This document shows, piece by piece, positions 17,945 to 26,614 of a DNA stretch of 64,000 bases. Both the position numbers and the translations under genes were made by a program. The DNA comes from Lysobacter_K koreensis (lineage in GTDB: Bacteria > Pseudomonadota > Gammaproteobacteria > Xanthomonadales > Xanthomonadaceae). Under the pieces are notes generated by a model. That model made no database searches, was not told the origin of the DNA, and was given only the letters and a program-made list of their open reading frames with translations. Each line of letters begins with the position of its first letter. The first letter of the stretch is position 1. Location: NCBI RefSeq assembly GCF_042677045.1, contig NZ_JBHTIH010000006.1, positions 62,001 through 126,000 of the forward strand. The letters are read 5' to 3'.

Positions 17945-20407
17945 GTGCGCAAACCTTTCCGCCTGCTGCCGCTGTCGTTGTGCATAGCGTTCGCGCTGCC
18001 CGCGGTGGCCGCGGAAGATTCCCAGAACTGGGACCTGTGCCCGATCGGTGATGCGATCCCCGCATTCGGCGATGCCCCTGCGCCCACCGGCACCGCCGAG
18101 CAGCGCATCGAACAGCCCACCGACATCGAAGGCGACCAGCTCGAGGGCCAGGAAGCCAGCGACACCCTGGTGCAGGGCAACGTCCAGCTCAGGCGCGGCG
18201 ATCAGTTCCTCGGCACCGACAAGCTGACCTACAACAGCGAGACCGGCCAGTACGTCGCCGAGGGCAGCGTGCGTTACCAGGACTCGGGCATGCGCATCGT
18301 CGCCCAGCGCGCCGAGGGCAACCAGGAGCAGGACAGCCACCGCATCTCCGACCTGCAGTACCAGCTCACCGAGCGCCGCGGCAACGGCGGCGCCGATCGC
18401 ATCGAGCTGCACGGCGAACAGGGCGCGCTGATCGGCTCGACCTACTCGACGTGCGATCCATCGCAGCGCGCGTGGGAGCTGCGCGCCAAGCGCATCGACA
18501 TCGACACCGAGGAAGGCATGGGCGTGGCGCGCAACGCTACCCTGCGGATCGGCAAGGTGCCGGTGCTGTACGTGCCGTGGTTCATGTTCCCGATCGACGA
18601 CCGCCGCCGCACCGGCCTGCTGTACCCGGCGATCTCGCTGTCGGGGCGCAACGGCTTCGACTGGAAGCAGCCGATCTACCTCAACCTGGCGCCCAACTAC
18701 GACGCCACCATCACCCCGCGCATCATGAGCAAGCGCGGCGCGCTGCTCGGCGGCGAGTTCCGCTGGCTGTACGAGCAGGGCCAGGGCCAGGTCTCCGGCA
18801 CCTGGATGCCGACCGACAAGCTGCCCGAGGACGAGTCGTTCCGTTACCTCAACAACCCGGTCACCAACCAGCCCATCGTCCCCACCCCAAGCCTGCCCAC
18901 CGACAACCGCGGCCAGGTCACGCTCAGCGCGCTGCACAACTTCGGCCCGCAGTGGCACGCCCGCGCCAACCTGGGCTGGATCAGCGATACCCATTACCTC
19001 GAGGACTTCAGCAACAGCCTGTTCGGCCAGTCCTCGTACAACCTGCGCAGCGAAATGGGCCTGTTCGGCCGCGGCCGTTACTGGGATGCCGGGTTGATGG
19101 CCGACAAATACCAGCTCACCGACTACACGCTGACCGAGCGCAACCTGCCGTTCGACCGCTTGCCGCGGCTGTATGCACGTTGGGCGCAGCCGATCGTCGG
19201 CAACTGGCTGGAAGCCGGCATCGACGCCGAAGCGGTGCGCTTCGACCACGAGGTGTTCGATGGCGGCAGCCGCCTCGACCTCAAGCCCTACGTCAGCATG
19301 CCGCTGGAAGGCGGCGCCTGGTTCGTGCGGCCAAAGCTGGCGTGGCGCTACACCGGTTACCAGCTCGACCGCGGCCTGGCGGATTCGGTCGCGCGGGATC
19401 GCGCGCGGGATGCGTTCGGCCTGCCCCCCGACGTAGATCCGAGCCCGGCGCAGCTCGCGCAGTTCCGCGACACCGCCCCGACCCGCAGCCTGCCGATCAC
19501 CTCGGTCGACGCCGGCCTGTACTTCGACCGCGACACCAGCGTGCGCGGCGAGCGCTACCTGCACACCCTTGAGCCGCGGCTGTACTACCTGCGCGCGCCG
19601 TACCGCGATCAGGGCGGCCTGCCGTTGTTCGACACCGCACCGATGACCTTCAGCTGGGGCCAGCTGTTCCGCGACAATCGCTTCACCGGCGCCGACCGCC
19701 AGACCGACGCCAACCAGCTCACGCTCGCGCTGACCACCCGCCTGATCAGCGAGGACGACGGCCGCGAACGGCTGTCGGCCAGCTTCGGCCAGATCCGCTA
19801 CTTCGACGACAGCCGCGTCAACCTGTCGGTCGCCGACGACGTCGCGGTCGAGCGCGGCAAGTCGGCCTGGGTGGCCGACATGACCGTCGCCCCCAGCGAC
19901 CGCTGGACCATCAACGCCGCCTACCAGTGGGACCCGAAGTTCCGCCGCGAGGACCTGGCCAGCCTGCGCGCGCGCTACCTGATCGGCGACGCCGGCATCG
20001 TCAACCTGGGCTATCGCTACCGCCGCGACCTGCTCGAACAGGCCGACTTCTCGTTCCTGTACCCGATCAGCGCCAACTGGAGCGTGGTCGGCCGTTACTA
20101 CTACTCGATCCTGGACCGCAAGGAACTGGAGACCATCGCCGGCCTGCAGTGGGAAAGCTGCTGCCTGGCGGTGCGCGTGGTCAGCCGTCGCTACCTGCGC
20201 AACCGCACCGGTGACCTCAACGACTCGCTGCAGGTCGAGTTCGAGCTCAAGGGCCTGGGCTCGGCCGGGCAGAACACGGAGCGCGTTTTGCGCCGTGCTA
20301 TCCTCGGTTACGACCGCGACGACCTCTACCTGGTGCCGCCATCCTCGGTACAACGCACCAACAACGTCGGCGATCAGGCCGACAACGTCCCCGACCCGAT
20401 CCTATGA
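17945..20407 (+). CDS. lptD: LPS-assembly outer-membrane protein LptD
   Basis: 820 residues. A signal peptide (residues 1-23), an LptA-like jellyroll domain (about 45-230) and a large beta-barrel (about 230-790). It forms the LPS translocon with lipoprotein LptE. Cysteines near the N-terminus (Cys32), in the jellyroll (TYSTCDP) and a Cys pair near the C-terminus (WESCCLAVRVVSRRYLRN) correspond to the four disulfide-forming cysteines of E. coli LptD. The start is GTG 17945. First gene of the compact lptD-surA-pdxA-rsmA-apaG-apaH series; the stop overlaps surA by four bases. Confidence 0.97.
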   Translation: MRKPFRLLPLSLCIAFALPAVAAEDSQNWDLCPIGDAIPAFGDAPAPTGTAEQRIEQPTDIEGDQLEGQEASDTLVQGNVQLRRGDQFLGTDKLTYNSETGQYVAEGSVRYQDSGMRIVAQRAEGNQEQDSHRISDLQYQLTERRGNGGADRIELHGEQGALIGSTYSTCDPSQRAWELRAKRIDIDTEEGMGVARNATLRIGKVPVLYVPWFMFPIDDRRRTGLLYPAISLSGRNGFDWKQPIYLNLAPNYDATITPRIMSKRGALLGGEFRWLYEQGQGQVSGTWMPTDKLPEDESFRYLNNPVTNQPIVPTPSLPTDNRGQVTLSALHNFGPQWHARANLGWISDTHYLEDFSNSLFGQSSYNLRSEMGLFGRGRYWDAGLMADKYQLTDYTLTERNLPFDRLPRLYARWAQPIVGNWLEAGIDAEAVRFDHEVFDGGSRLDLKPYVSMPLEGGAWFVRPKLAWRYTGYQLDRGLADSVARDRARDAFGLPPDVDPSPAQLAQFRDTAPTRSLPITSVDAGLYFDRDTSVRGERYLHTLEPRLYYLRAPYRDQGGLPLFDTAPMTFSWGQLFRDNRFTGADRQTDANQLTLALTTRLISEDDGRERLSASFGQIRYFDDSRVNLSVADDVAVERGKSAWVADMTVAPSDRWTINAAYQWDPKFRREDLASLRARYLIGDAGIVNLGYRYRRDLLEQADFSFLYPISANWSVVGRYYYSILDRKELETIAGLQWESCCLAVRVVSRRYLRNRTGDLNDSLQVEFELKGLGSAGQNTERVLRRAILGYDRDDLYLVPPSSVQRTNNVGDQADNVPDPIL

Positions 20408-21792
20408 AGACTCCTCTCACGATGAAGACGCTATTCGCGTGCCTGCTGGCCGTGTCCGCCCTGGCCAGCCCGGCGATGCAGCCCGCGCAGGCCCAGGCAC
20501 TGCAGCCGATCGACCGCATCGCCGCGGTGGTCGACGAGGACGTGATCCTGCGCAGCGAGCTCGACCGCGCCGTGGCCAACATCACCGCCCAGTACGCCGG
20601 CCGCGAGAACCAGTTGCCGCCGCGTGACGTGCTCGAGAGGCAGGTGCTCGAGCGGTTGGTGCTGGTCAAGCTGCAGGTGGCGCGCGCCCAGGGCACCGGC
20701 GTGCGCGTGACCGACCAGGAAGTCGACCAGGCCATCGCCGGCATCGCCGCGCAGAACAAGGTCAGCGTCGAGCAGCTGCGTGAGCAGCTCGCGCGCGACG
20801 GCGGTTCCTACGCCGAGTTCCGCGTCTCGATCCGCGACGAGCTGCTGACCCAGCGCCTGCGCCAGCGCTTCGCGCAGGGCCGGATCTCGGTCAGTGAGGC
20901 GGAGATCGACGCTGCCCTGGCCGCGCAGCAGAGCGCCGGCGCGCAGTTCCACCTCGCCCACATCCTGGTCGCGCTGCCCGAGGGCGCCACCCCCGAGCAG
21001 ATCGCCACCGCGCAGAAGAAGATCGACGGCGTGAAGGGCCTGCTCGACAGGGGCGAGCTCGACTTCGCGGCCGCCGCGGTGCGCTACTCCGACAGTCCCA
21101 ACGCGCTGGAAGGCGGCGACCTGGGCTGGCGCAGCCAAGACGAGATCCCGCGCGCGTTCGCCGAGCTGATCGTCAACATGCAGGCCGGCCAGGTCAGTGC
21201 GCCGATCCGCGGCCCCAGCGGCTTCCAGTTGCTCAAGCTGGTCGAGACCCGCGACGCGGCTGCCGCAGGCGAGGCGCGCATGGTCACCGAGCTGCAGGCG
21301 CGCCACATCCTGATCCGCGTCAACGAGACCGCCACCGACGCGCAGGCCAAGGCCAAGGCCGACACGCTGGCCGCGCGCATCGCCGGCGGCGCCGACTTCG
21401 CCCAGATCGCGCGCGAGGAATCGCAGGACCCGACCACGCAGGGCAAGGGCGGCGACCTGGGGTGGTTCACCCAGGACGCGTACGGCCCGGACTTCGGCGG
21501 CCAGGTCGCGGGCCTGCAGGACAACCAGGTCTCGGCGCCGTTCCGCACCGACGCCGGCTGGCACATCGTGCAGCGTCTTGGCAGCCGCCAGACCAACGCC
21601 ACCGACCAGACCCGCCGCGCCCAGATCGGCGAGACGATCGGCCGGCGCAAGCTTGAGGACGACTGGAGCCGCTTCCTGCGCGAGCTGCGCGGCGAAGCCT
21701 ACGTCGACCTGCGGGTCGGCAAGGCCGCCACCGACGCCGCCACCCCGGCGACCCCGCCGGCCACCACCCCGGCACCGGGCAACGGCGGCTGA
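20404..21792 (+). CDS. surA: Periplasmic chaperone and peptidyl-prolyl isomerase SurA
   Basis: 462 residues. The signal peptide ends near residue 36 (AQA), then the SurA N-terminal helical domain (IDRIAAVVDEDVILRSELDRA), two parvulin (PPIC) domains at about 180-280 and 295-395, and a C-terminal helix followed by a Thr/Pro/Ala tail. It escorts outer-membrane proteins, including LptD encoded just upstream. ATG 20404 overlaps the lptD stop; an in-frame ATG at 20422 gives a shorter signal peptide and may be the true start. Confidence 0.96.
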   Translation: MKTPLTMKTLFACLLAVSALASPAMQPAQAQALQPIDRIAAVVDEDVILRSELDRAVANITAQYAGRENQLPPRDVLERQVLERLVLVKLQVARAQGTGVRVTDQEVDQAIAGIAAQNKVSVEQLREQLARDGGSYAEFRVSIRDELLTQRLRQRFAQGRISVSEAEIDAALAAQQSAGAQFHLAHILVALPEGATPEQIATAQKKIDGVKGLLDRGELDFAAAAVRYSDSPNALEGGDLGWRSQDEIPRAFAELIVNMQAGQVSAPIRGPSGFQLLKLVETRDAAAAGEARMVTELQARHILIRVNETATDAQAKAKADTLAARIAGGADFAQIAREESQDPTTQGKGGDLGWFTQDAYGPDFGGQVAGLQDNQVSAPFRTDAGWHIVQRLGSRQTNATDQTRRAQIGETIGRRKLEDDWSRFLRELRGEAYVDLRVGKAATDAATPATPPATTPAPGNGG

Positions 21793-21793
21793 G

Positions 21794-22777
21794 ATGGCCC
21801 CGCTCAGGCTCGCGCTGGTCCCGGGTGAACCGGCCGGCGTGGGCCCGGAGCTGTGCGTGCGGCTCGCCCAGCAGCCGCGCGATTACACCCTGACCGTATT
21901 CGCCGACGCGCGCAGCCTGCAGGCTGCCGCCGAGGCCCTGCAGCTGCCGTTGCGGCTGCGCGACGGCGACCACGCCACGACCACGCCCGGCGAGTTGGCC
22001 CTGGTCGAAATCCGCAATCCCCACCTGCCCGCCTTCGGCACCCCCGACCCGGCCAACGCCGGCGCCGTGATCGGCGCGCTGCACGAAGCCGCCGCCGGCT
22101 GCCTGCGCGGCGACTTCGACGGCCTGGTCACCGGCCCGGTGCACAAGGCCGCGATCAACGCCGGCGGCATCGCCTATACCGGCACCACCGAGCTGCTCGC
22201 GCAGCAGGCCGGCTGCGAGGTGGTGATGATGCTCGCCAACGACGTGCTGCGCGTCGCGCTGGCGACCACCCACCTGCCTTTGCGAGCGGTTGCCGATGCG
22301 ATTGGTGCCGAATCGCTCACCCGCGTGCTGCGCACCACCCACGCCGCGTTGCGCGGCGATTTCGGCATCGAGAATCCAGTGATTGCGGTGCTCGGGCTCA
22401 ACCCGCACGCGGGCGAGGCCGGGCACCTGGGCATGGAGGAGATCGAGGTCATCGAACCGGTGCTGGCCACGCTGCGCGGCGAAGGCATGCAACTGGCCGG
22501 ACCGTTGCCGGCCGATACCGCGTTCCTGCCGGCTAAGCTGCGCGGCTTCGACGCGGTGCTGGCGATGTACCACGACCAGGGCCTGCCGGTGCTGAAGTTC
22601 AGCGGCTTCGAACGCGCGGTCAACCTGACCCTCGGCCTGCCCTACCCGCGCGTCGCGGTCGACCACGGCACCGCGCTCGACCTGGCCGGCCGCGGCATCG
22701 CCGATCCGTCGAGCCTGTTCGCCGCGGCCGATACCTGCGCGCGCATCGCCCGGCTACGCCGCACAATGCGCGCATGA
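21794..22777 (+). CDS. pdxA: 4-hydroxythreonine-4-phosphate dehydrogenase
   Basis: 327 residues. It oxidises 4-phosphohydroxy-threonine in the DXP-dependent pyridoxal phosphate pathway. Motifs LVPGEPAGVGPEL at the start, TGPVHKAAINAG, the metal-binding YHDQGLPVLK region and DHGTALDLAGRG at the end are diagnostic. The ATG follows the surA stop by one base. The stop overlaps rsmA by four bases (ATGA), as usual in this conserved operon. Confidence 0.96.
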   Translation: MAPLRLALVPGEPAGVGPELCVRLAQQPRDYTLTVFADARSLQAAAEALQLPLRLRDGDHATTTPGELALVEIRNPHLPAFGTPDPANAGAVIGALHEAAAGCLRGDFDGLVTGPVHKAAINAGGIAYTGTTELLAQQAGCEVVMMLANDVLRVALATTHLPLRAVADAIGAESLTRVLRTTHAALRGDFGIENPVIAVLGLNPHAGEAGHLGMEEIEVIEPVLATLRGEGMQLAGPLPADTAFLPAKLRGFDAVLAMYHDQGLPVLKFSGFERAVNLTLGLPYPRVAVDHGTALDLAGRGIADPSSLFAAADTCARIARLRRTMRA

Positions 22778-23583
22778 GCACCCGACACTCCGCGTTTAGC
22801 GAACCGCCGAAGAAGAGCCTCGGCCAGCACTTCCTGCACGACCGCGGGATCATCGACAACATCGTGCGCGCGGTGAACCCGCAGCCCGGCGACCGGCTGG
22901 TCGAGATCGGCCCGGGCCAGGGCGCGATCACGTTCCCGCTGCTCGACAAGCACGGCGAGCTGACCGTGATCGAGTTCGACCGCGACCTGATCTTCCCGTT
23001 GACCCAGGCCGCGCATGCGCACGGCACGCTCGAGGTGATCCACCGCGACGTGCTGCAGGTCGACTTCAGCACGCTGGCCGCCAATGCCGGCCCCCGCGCG
23101 CGCCTGCGGCTGGTCGGCAACCTGCCCTACAACCTGTCCACGCCGATCCTGTTCCACGCGCTCGACCACGCCGCCGCGATCAGCGACATGGTGTTCATGC
23201 TGCAGAAGGAAGTCGTCGACCGCATGGGCGCCGACCCGGGCAGCAAGGTCTACGGCCGGCTCAGCGTGATGCTGCAGGCGTACTGCTCGGTCACGCCGTT
23301 GTTCGACGTGCCACCGGGTGCGTTCCGGCCGCCGCCGAAGGTCGATTCGGCGGTGGTGCGGCTGGTGCCGCACGCACCCGAGGCGATCGGGATCGATGAC
23401 CCCGAGAAATTCGCCCAGGTCGTGCGCGATGCGTTCGGCCAGCGCCGCAAGACCCTACGCAACGCCTTGTCGAAGGTCTGCGATTCGGCCGCGATCGAAG
23501 CCGCCGGCGTGCGCCCGGACGCGCGCGCCGAGCAGTTGCCGGTCGCCGATTTCGTGCGCCTGGCCAACAGCCTGCGCGACTGA
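22774..23583 (+). CDS. rsmA: 16S rRNA dimethyladenosine transferase (KsgA)
   Basis: 269 residues. It dimethylates A1518 and A1519 of 16S rRNA. The signature KKSLGQHFLHD, SAM motif I VEIGPGQGAIT and catalytic motif IV NLPYNLSTP are all present. The C-terminal helical domain is intact. Translationally coupled to pdxA. Confidence 0.97.
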   Translation: MSTRHSAFSEPPKKSLGQHFLHDRGIIDNIVRAVNPQPGDRLVEIGPGQGAITFPLLDKHGELTVIEFDRDLIFPLTQAAHAHGTLEVIHRDVLQVDFSTLAANAGPRARLRLVGNLPYNLSTPILFHALDHAAAISDMVFMLQKEVVDRMGADPGSKVYGRLSVMLQAYCSVTPLFDVPPGAFRPPPKVDSAVVRLVPHAPEAIGIDDPEKFAQVVRDAFGQRRKTLRNALSKVCDSAAIEAAGVRPDARAEQLPVADFVRLANSLRD

Positions 23584-23669
23584 GGCCGGCGCGTTCGCGC
23601 CCGGCGACGCGCGCACTCGCATGACCGTCGAGAGCCCACGCTCACGGCGCATTGCTTACACTGTCGCGC

Positions 23670-24053
23670 ATGGAACACCGCAACGACTACAACTTCGAGA
23701 TCGACGTCGCCACGCGCTACCTCGACGACCAGTCCGAACCCGAGCAGGACCGCTATGTGTTCGCGTACACGATCCACATCCGCAACGGCGGCCGCGTGCC
23801 CGCGCGCCTGCTCGCGCGCCACTGGGTGATCACCGACGCCAACGGCAAGGTGCAGGAGGTCGAGGGCGAAGGCGTGGTCGGGCAGCAGCCGTGGCTGCGC
23901 CCGGGCGAGGACTTCCAGTACACCTCCGGCGCAGTGCTGGAAACCAGCCTGGGCACCATGTGCGGCAGCTACGCGGTGCTGGCCGACGACGGCACCCGCT
24001 TCGACGCGCCGATCCCGGCCTTCACGCTCACCGTGCCGCGCACGCTGCACTGA
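23670..24053 (+). CDS. apaG: ApaG domain protein
   Basis: 127 residues, a single ApaG (fibronectin-III-like) fold. The family box YTIHIRNGG and RHWVITDANG, then GVVGQQPWLRPGEDFQYTSG and GTMCGSYAV, are clear. In enterobacteria it lies between rsmA and apaH exactly as here and affects cobalt/magnesium tolerance; the mechanism is unknown. The ATG at 23670 gives the conserved N-terminus; the 86-base gap after rsmA is the widest within the series. Confidence 0.95.
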   Translation: MEHRNDYNFEIDVATRYLDDQSEPEQDRYVFAYTIHIRNGGRVPARLLARHWVITDANGKVQEVEGEGVVGQQPWLRPGEDFQYTSGAVLETSLGTMCGSYAVLADDGTRFDAPIPAFTLTVPRTLH

Positions 24054-24063
24054 GGGCACGCGC

Positions 24064-24966
24064 ATGACGGTCTGGGCCATCGGCGACCTGCAGGGCTGCT
24101 ACGACGCTACCCAGCGGCTGCTCGAGCGCATCGCGTTCGATCCGGCGCGCGACACGCTGTGGTTCTGCGGCGACCTGGTCAACCGCGGCGGCCAGTCGCT
24201 GGAGACCTTGCGGCTGGTGCATTCGCTGCGCGACAACTCGGTCGTGGTTCTGGGCAACCATGACCTGTCGCTGCTGGCGATCGGCGAGCGTCGCGAGGAG
24301 GAGCAGCGCAAGGTCAATCCCGACCTGCAACGCGTGGTGCTGGCACCCGACCGCGACGAACTGCTGGGCTGGTTGCGCATGCAGAAGCTGGTGCACGCCG
24401 ACCGCGAACTGGGCTGGATGATGGTGCACGCCGGGCTCGCGCCGAAGTGGACCACGCAGCTGGCCGAACGCTACGCGCGCGAGGTCGAGAAGAGCCTGCA
24501 CGGCGACCAGTACCGGCGTCTTTTCAAGAACATGTACGGCGATCGCCCGGCGTGGAACCCGCAACTGGCCGGCGCCGACCGCCACCGCGCGATCATCAAC
24601 GTCTTCACCCGGCTGCGCTATTGCTCGCCGCGCGGCCGCATCGCGTTCGAGGACAAGGGTAGCCCCGGCACCCAGCCGGCCGGCCTGTACCCGTGGTACG
24701 CGGTGCCCGGGCGGGTCGAGCGCGACCTCAAGATCGTCTGCGGCCACTGGTCGACGCTGGGGCTGTTCATCGGCCACGGCGTGCACGCGATCGACACCGG
24801 TGCGGTGTGGGGCGGCAAGCTCACCGCGCTGCAGCTGGACACCGACGAGCTGCGCGTCGTGCAGGTGCCGGGGCGCGACGTGCCGCCCGGCTCGCGGCCG
24901 CTTCCGAAGCCGCGCCCGTCGCAGCGTCGCCAGCCCGATTCGCGCGGCGCGCCGGCGGCGAAGTAG
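24064..24966 (+). CDS. apaH: Symmetrical bis(5'-nucleosyl)-tetraphosphatase
   Basis: 300 residues. It hydrolyses Ap4A to two ADP. Metallophosphoesterase motifs are in order: GDLQGCYD, GDLVNRG, GNHD and the HAG of MMVHAGLAP. The last 25 residues are a basic, Pro/Arg-rich extension beyond the usual end. It follows apaG by ten bases and closes the lptD series, convergent with folA. Confidence 0.96.
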   Translation: MTVWAIGDLQGCYDATQRLLERIAFDPARDTLWFCGDLVNRGGQSLETLRLVHSLRDNSVVVLGNHDLSLLAIGERREEEQRKVNPDLQRVVLAPDRDELLGWLRMQKLVHADRELGWMMVHAGLAPKWTTQLAERYAREVEKSLHGDQYRRLFKNMYGDRPAWNPQLAGADRHRAIINVFTRLRYCSPRGRIAFEDKGSPGTQPAGLYPWYAVPGRVERDLKIVCGHWSTLGLFIGHGVHAIDTGAVWGGKLTALQLDTDELRVVQVPGRDVPPGSRPLPKPRPSQRRQPDSRGAPAAK

Positions 24967-25008
24967 TCGCTGTGCCAGAAGGACCTGCTTCCGCGCGTCT
25001 GGTAGGCG

Positions 25009-25530
25009 CTACTTCGCAGCGTTCCCGAAGGGGACTTGCTTCGCGGCGTACTCGACGAACTCGAACGCATGCGGGTGCTGGGTGTCCGCCGGATGCGCTT
25101 CGCGCGCGAGCACCTGCCAGCGTTCGTGGTCGAACGCCGGAAAGAACGCGTCGGCATCGGCGACCACGGTGTCGACGTGGGTCAGGTACATCCGCGTCGC
25201 CAGCGGCAGGCACAGCGCGTAAACCTGTGCGCCACCGATCACGCACAGCTCGTCGGCGCCGTCGGTGGCTGCGATGGATCGTGCCTGGTCGAGCGACACC
25301 ACCGCCTGCATGCCCGCGAATGGCACCTGGCCCGAACGCGTCAGCACCAGGTTGCGCCGCCCCGGCAGCGCGCGCCCGAGCGAGTCGGCGGTCTTGCGTC
25401 CCATCAGGATGGGTTTTCCCAGGGTCAACGCCTTGAAGCGCTTGAGGTCGGCCGGCAGGTGCCACGGCAGCGCGTTGCCGCGGCCGATCGCGAACGCGCG
25501 GTCGAGCGCGGCGAGCAGCACCAGCTCCAT
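25009..25530 (-). CDS. folA: Dihydrofolate reductase
   Basis: 173 residues. It reduces dihydrofolate to tetrahydrofolate, refilling the pool used by ThyA upstream. The catalytic acid is Asp28 in LPWHLPADLKRF, the NADPH loop is MGRKTADSLG, and CVIGGAQVYAL is the conserved Gly-Gly region. The ATG fits E. coli DHFR alignment exactly. Unusually, a large palindromic element ends one base before this ATG, so the leader up to the start codon lies inside the element's outer stem; no good Shine-Dalgarno is visible there. Confidence 0.96.
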   Translation of the reverse strand: MELVLLAALDRAFAIGRGNALPWHLPADLKRFKALTLGKPILMGRKTADSLGRALPGRRNLVLTRSGQVPFAGMQAVVSLDQARSIAATDGADELCVIGGAQVYALCLPLATRMYLTHVDTVVADADAFFPAFDHERWQVLAREAHPADTQHPHAFEFVEYAAKQVPFGNAAK

Positions 25531-25531
25531 C

Positions 25532-25797
25532 AGGGCCTGTTACCGCTATGGACATAGGCCGCGCCGGGCCTGAGCGCACGCGCGGCAAGGAAGAACGAAG
25601 AAGTGTATGTCGATACACGCCTGAGTGATGACGCTGCCGCGGGTGTGCTCAGGCCCGGCCCCGGGGGTTGCGTCTCAGGGGCTGCCAGCCGGCGCCGCGA
25701 AGCTTGAACAGACGGCCAGTCTGCCCTGCGCTGCGCAACACCACCTGGCAGCCCCTGAGACGCAACGCGACCTGTGTCCATAGCGGTAACAGGCCCT
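25532..25797. repeat. 266-bp nested palindromic element filling the thyA-folA gap
   Basis: The ends (25532-25554 and 25775-25797) are perfect 23-base inverted repeats beginning AGGGCCTGTTACCGCTATGG. Inside are two more stems. Stem B: 25563-25587 with 25635-25659 (23 of 25 positions pair), with a small hairpin GTGTAT/ATACAC in its loop (25603-25618). Stem C: 25667-25688 with 25745-25766 (22 bases, perfect), with CAGAC/GTCTG in its loop. The whole could fold as an outer stem closing a three-way junction. The last two bases of the thyA stop TAG lie in the right end. No coding frame is evident. It could be a MITE-like insertion or a structured RNA. Confidence 0.85.
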
Positions 25798-26590
25798 AGA
25801 CCGCCACCGGCGCCTTGATCGCGGGCAGCGGGTCGTAGCCCTCGATCGCGATGTCGTCGTAGCGGAATCCGAAAATGTCGCGCACGTCCGGGTTGAGCTT
25901 CAGCGTCGGCAGTGCGCGCGGGGTGCGCGCCAGCTGCTCGCGCGCCTGATCGTAGTGGTTCGAGTACAGGTGCGCGTCGCCGAGCGTGTGCACGAAGTCG
26001 CCCACGCCCAGCCCGCAGACCTGCGCGACCATGTGCGTGAGCAGCGCATAGCTGGCGATGTTGAACGGCACGCCGAGGAAGATGTCGCCGCTGCGCTGGT
26101 ACAGCTGGCAGCTGAGTTTTCCATCGGCGACGTAGAACTGGAACATCGTGTGGCACGGCATCAGCGCCATGTGCGGCAGGTCGGCGACGTTCCAGGCCGA
26201 GACGATCAGCCGGCGTGAATCGGGATTGCGCTTGATCTCGTCGACCACCCAGCGGATCTGGTCGATCTCGATGCCATCGGCTCCGTCCCAGCGCCGCCAC
26301 TGCTTGCCGTAGACGGGGCCCAGTTCGCCGTCGGCGCCGGCCCACTCGTCCCAGATCCCGACCTTGTGCTCCTGCAGGTAGCGCACGTTGGTGTCGCCGG
26401 CGAGGAACCACAGCAGCTCGTGCACGATCGAGCGCAGGTGCAGCTTCTTGGTCGTGACCAGCGGGAAGCCGGCATTGAGGTCGAAGCGCATCTGCCAGCC
26501 GAACACCGAGCGGGTGCCGGTGCCGGTGCGGTCGGCTTTCTCGCTGCCGTGTTCGAGCACGTGGCGCAGCAGGTCGAGGTATTGGTGCAT
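25796..26590 (-). CDS. thyA: Thymidylate synthase
   Basis: 264 residues, the same size as E. coli ThyA. It methylates dUMP to dTMP using methylenetetrahydrofolate, yielding the dihydrofolate that FolA reduces. The catalytic Cys146 in LMPCHTMFQFYV falls at the E. coli position; the N-terminal RTGTGTRSVFG and the NVADLPHM and SYALLTHM motifs are intact. It is followed by folA, as in many bacteria, but separated here by the palindromic element whose right end supplies two bases of the stop codon. Confidence 0.97.
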   Translation of the reverse strand: MHQYLDLLRHVLEHGSEKADRTGTGTRSVFGWQMRFDLNAGFPLVTTKKLHLRSIVHELLWFLAGDTNVRYLQEHKVGIWDEWAGADGELGPVYGKQWRRWDGADGIEIDQIRWVVDEIKRNPDSRRLIVSAWNVADLPHMALMPCHTMFQFYVADGKLSCQLYQRSGDIFLGVPFNIASYALLTHMVAQVCGLGVGDFVHTLGDAHLYSNHYDQAREQLARTPRALPTLKLNPDVRDIFGFRYDDIAIEGYDPLPAIKAPVAV

Positions 26591-26614
26591 GGGATCGCCG
26601 GAGGTGGGGCGGTG

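Noticed and set aside
17840..20353. An 837-codon open frame antisense to lptD
   Set aside because: Arg/Val/Ala/Gly-biased composition and no recognisable motif, opposite a complete LptD.
24967..25008. Partially repeated GAAGG...CTTGCTTC words at the apaH-folA junction
   Set aside because: Too short and imperfect to call a repeat.
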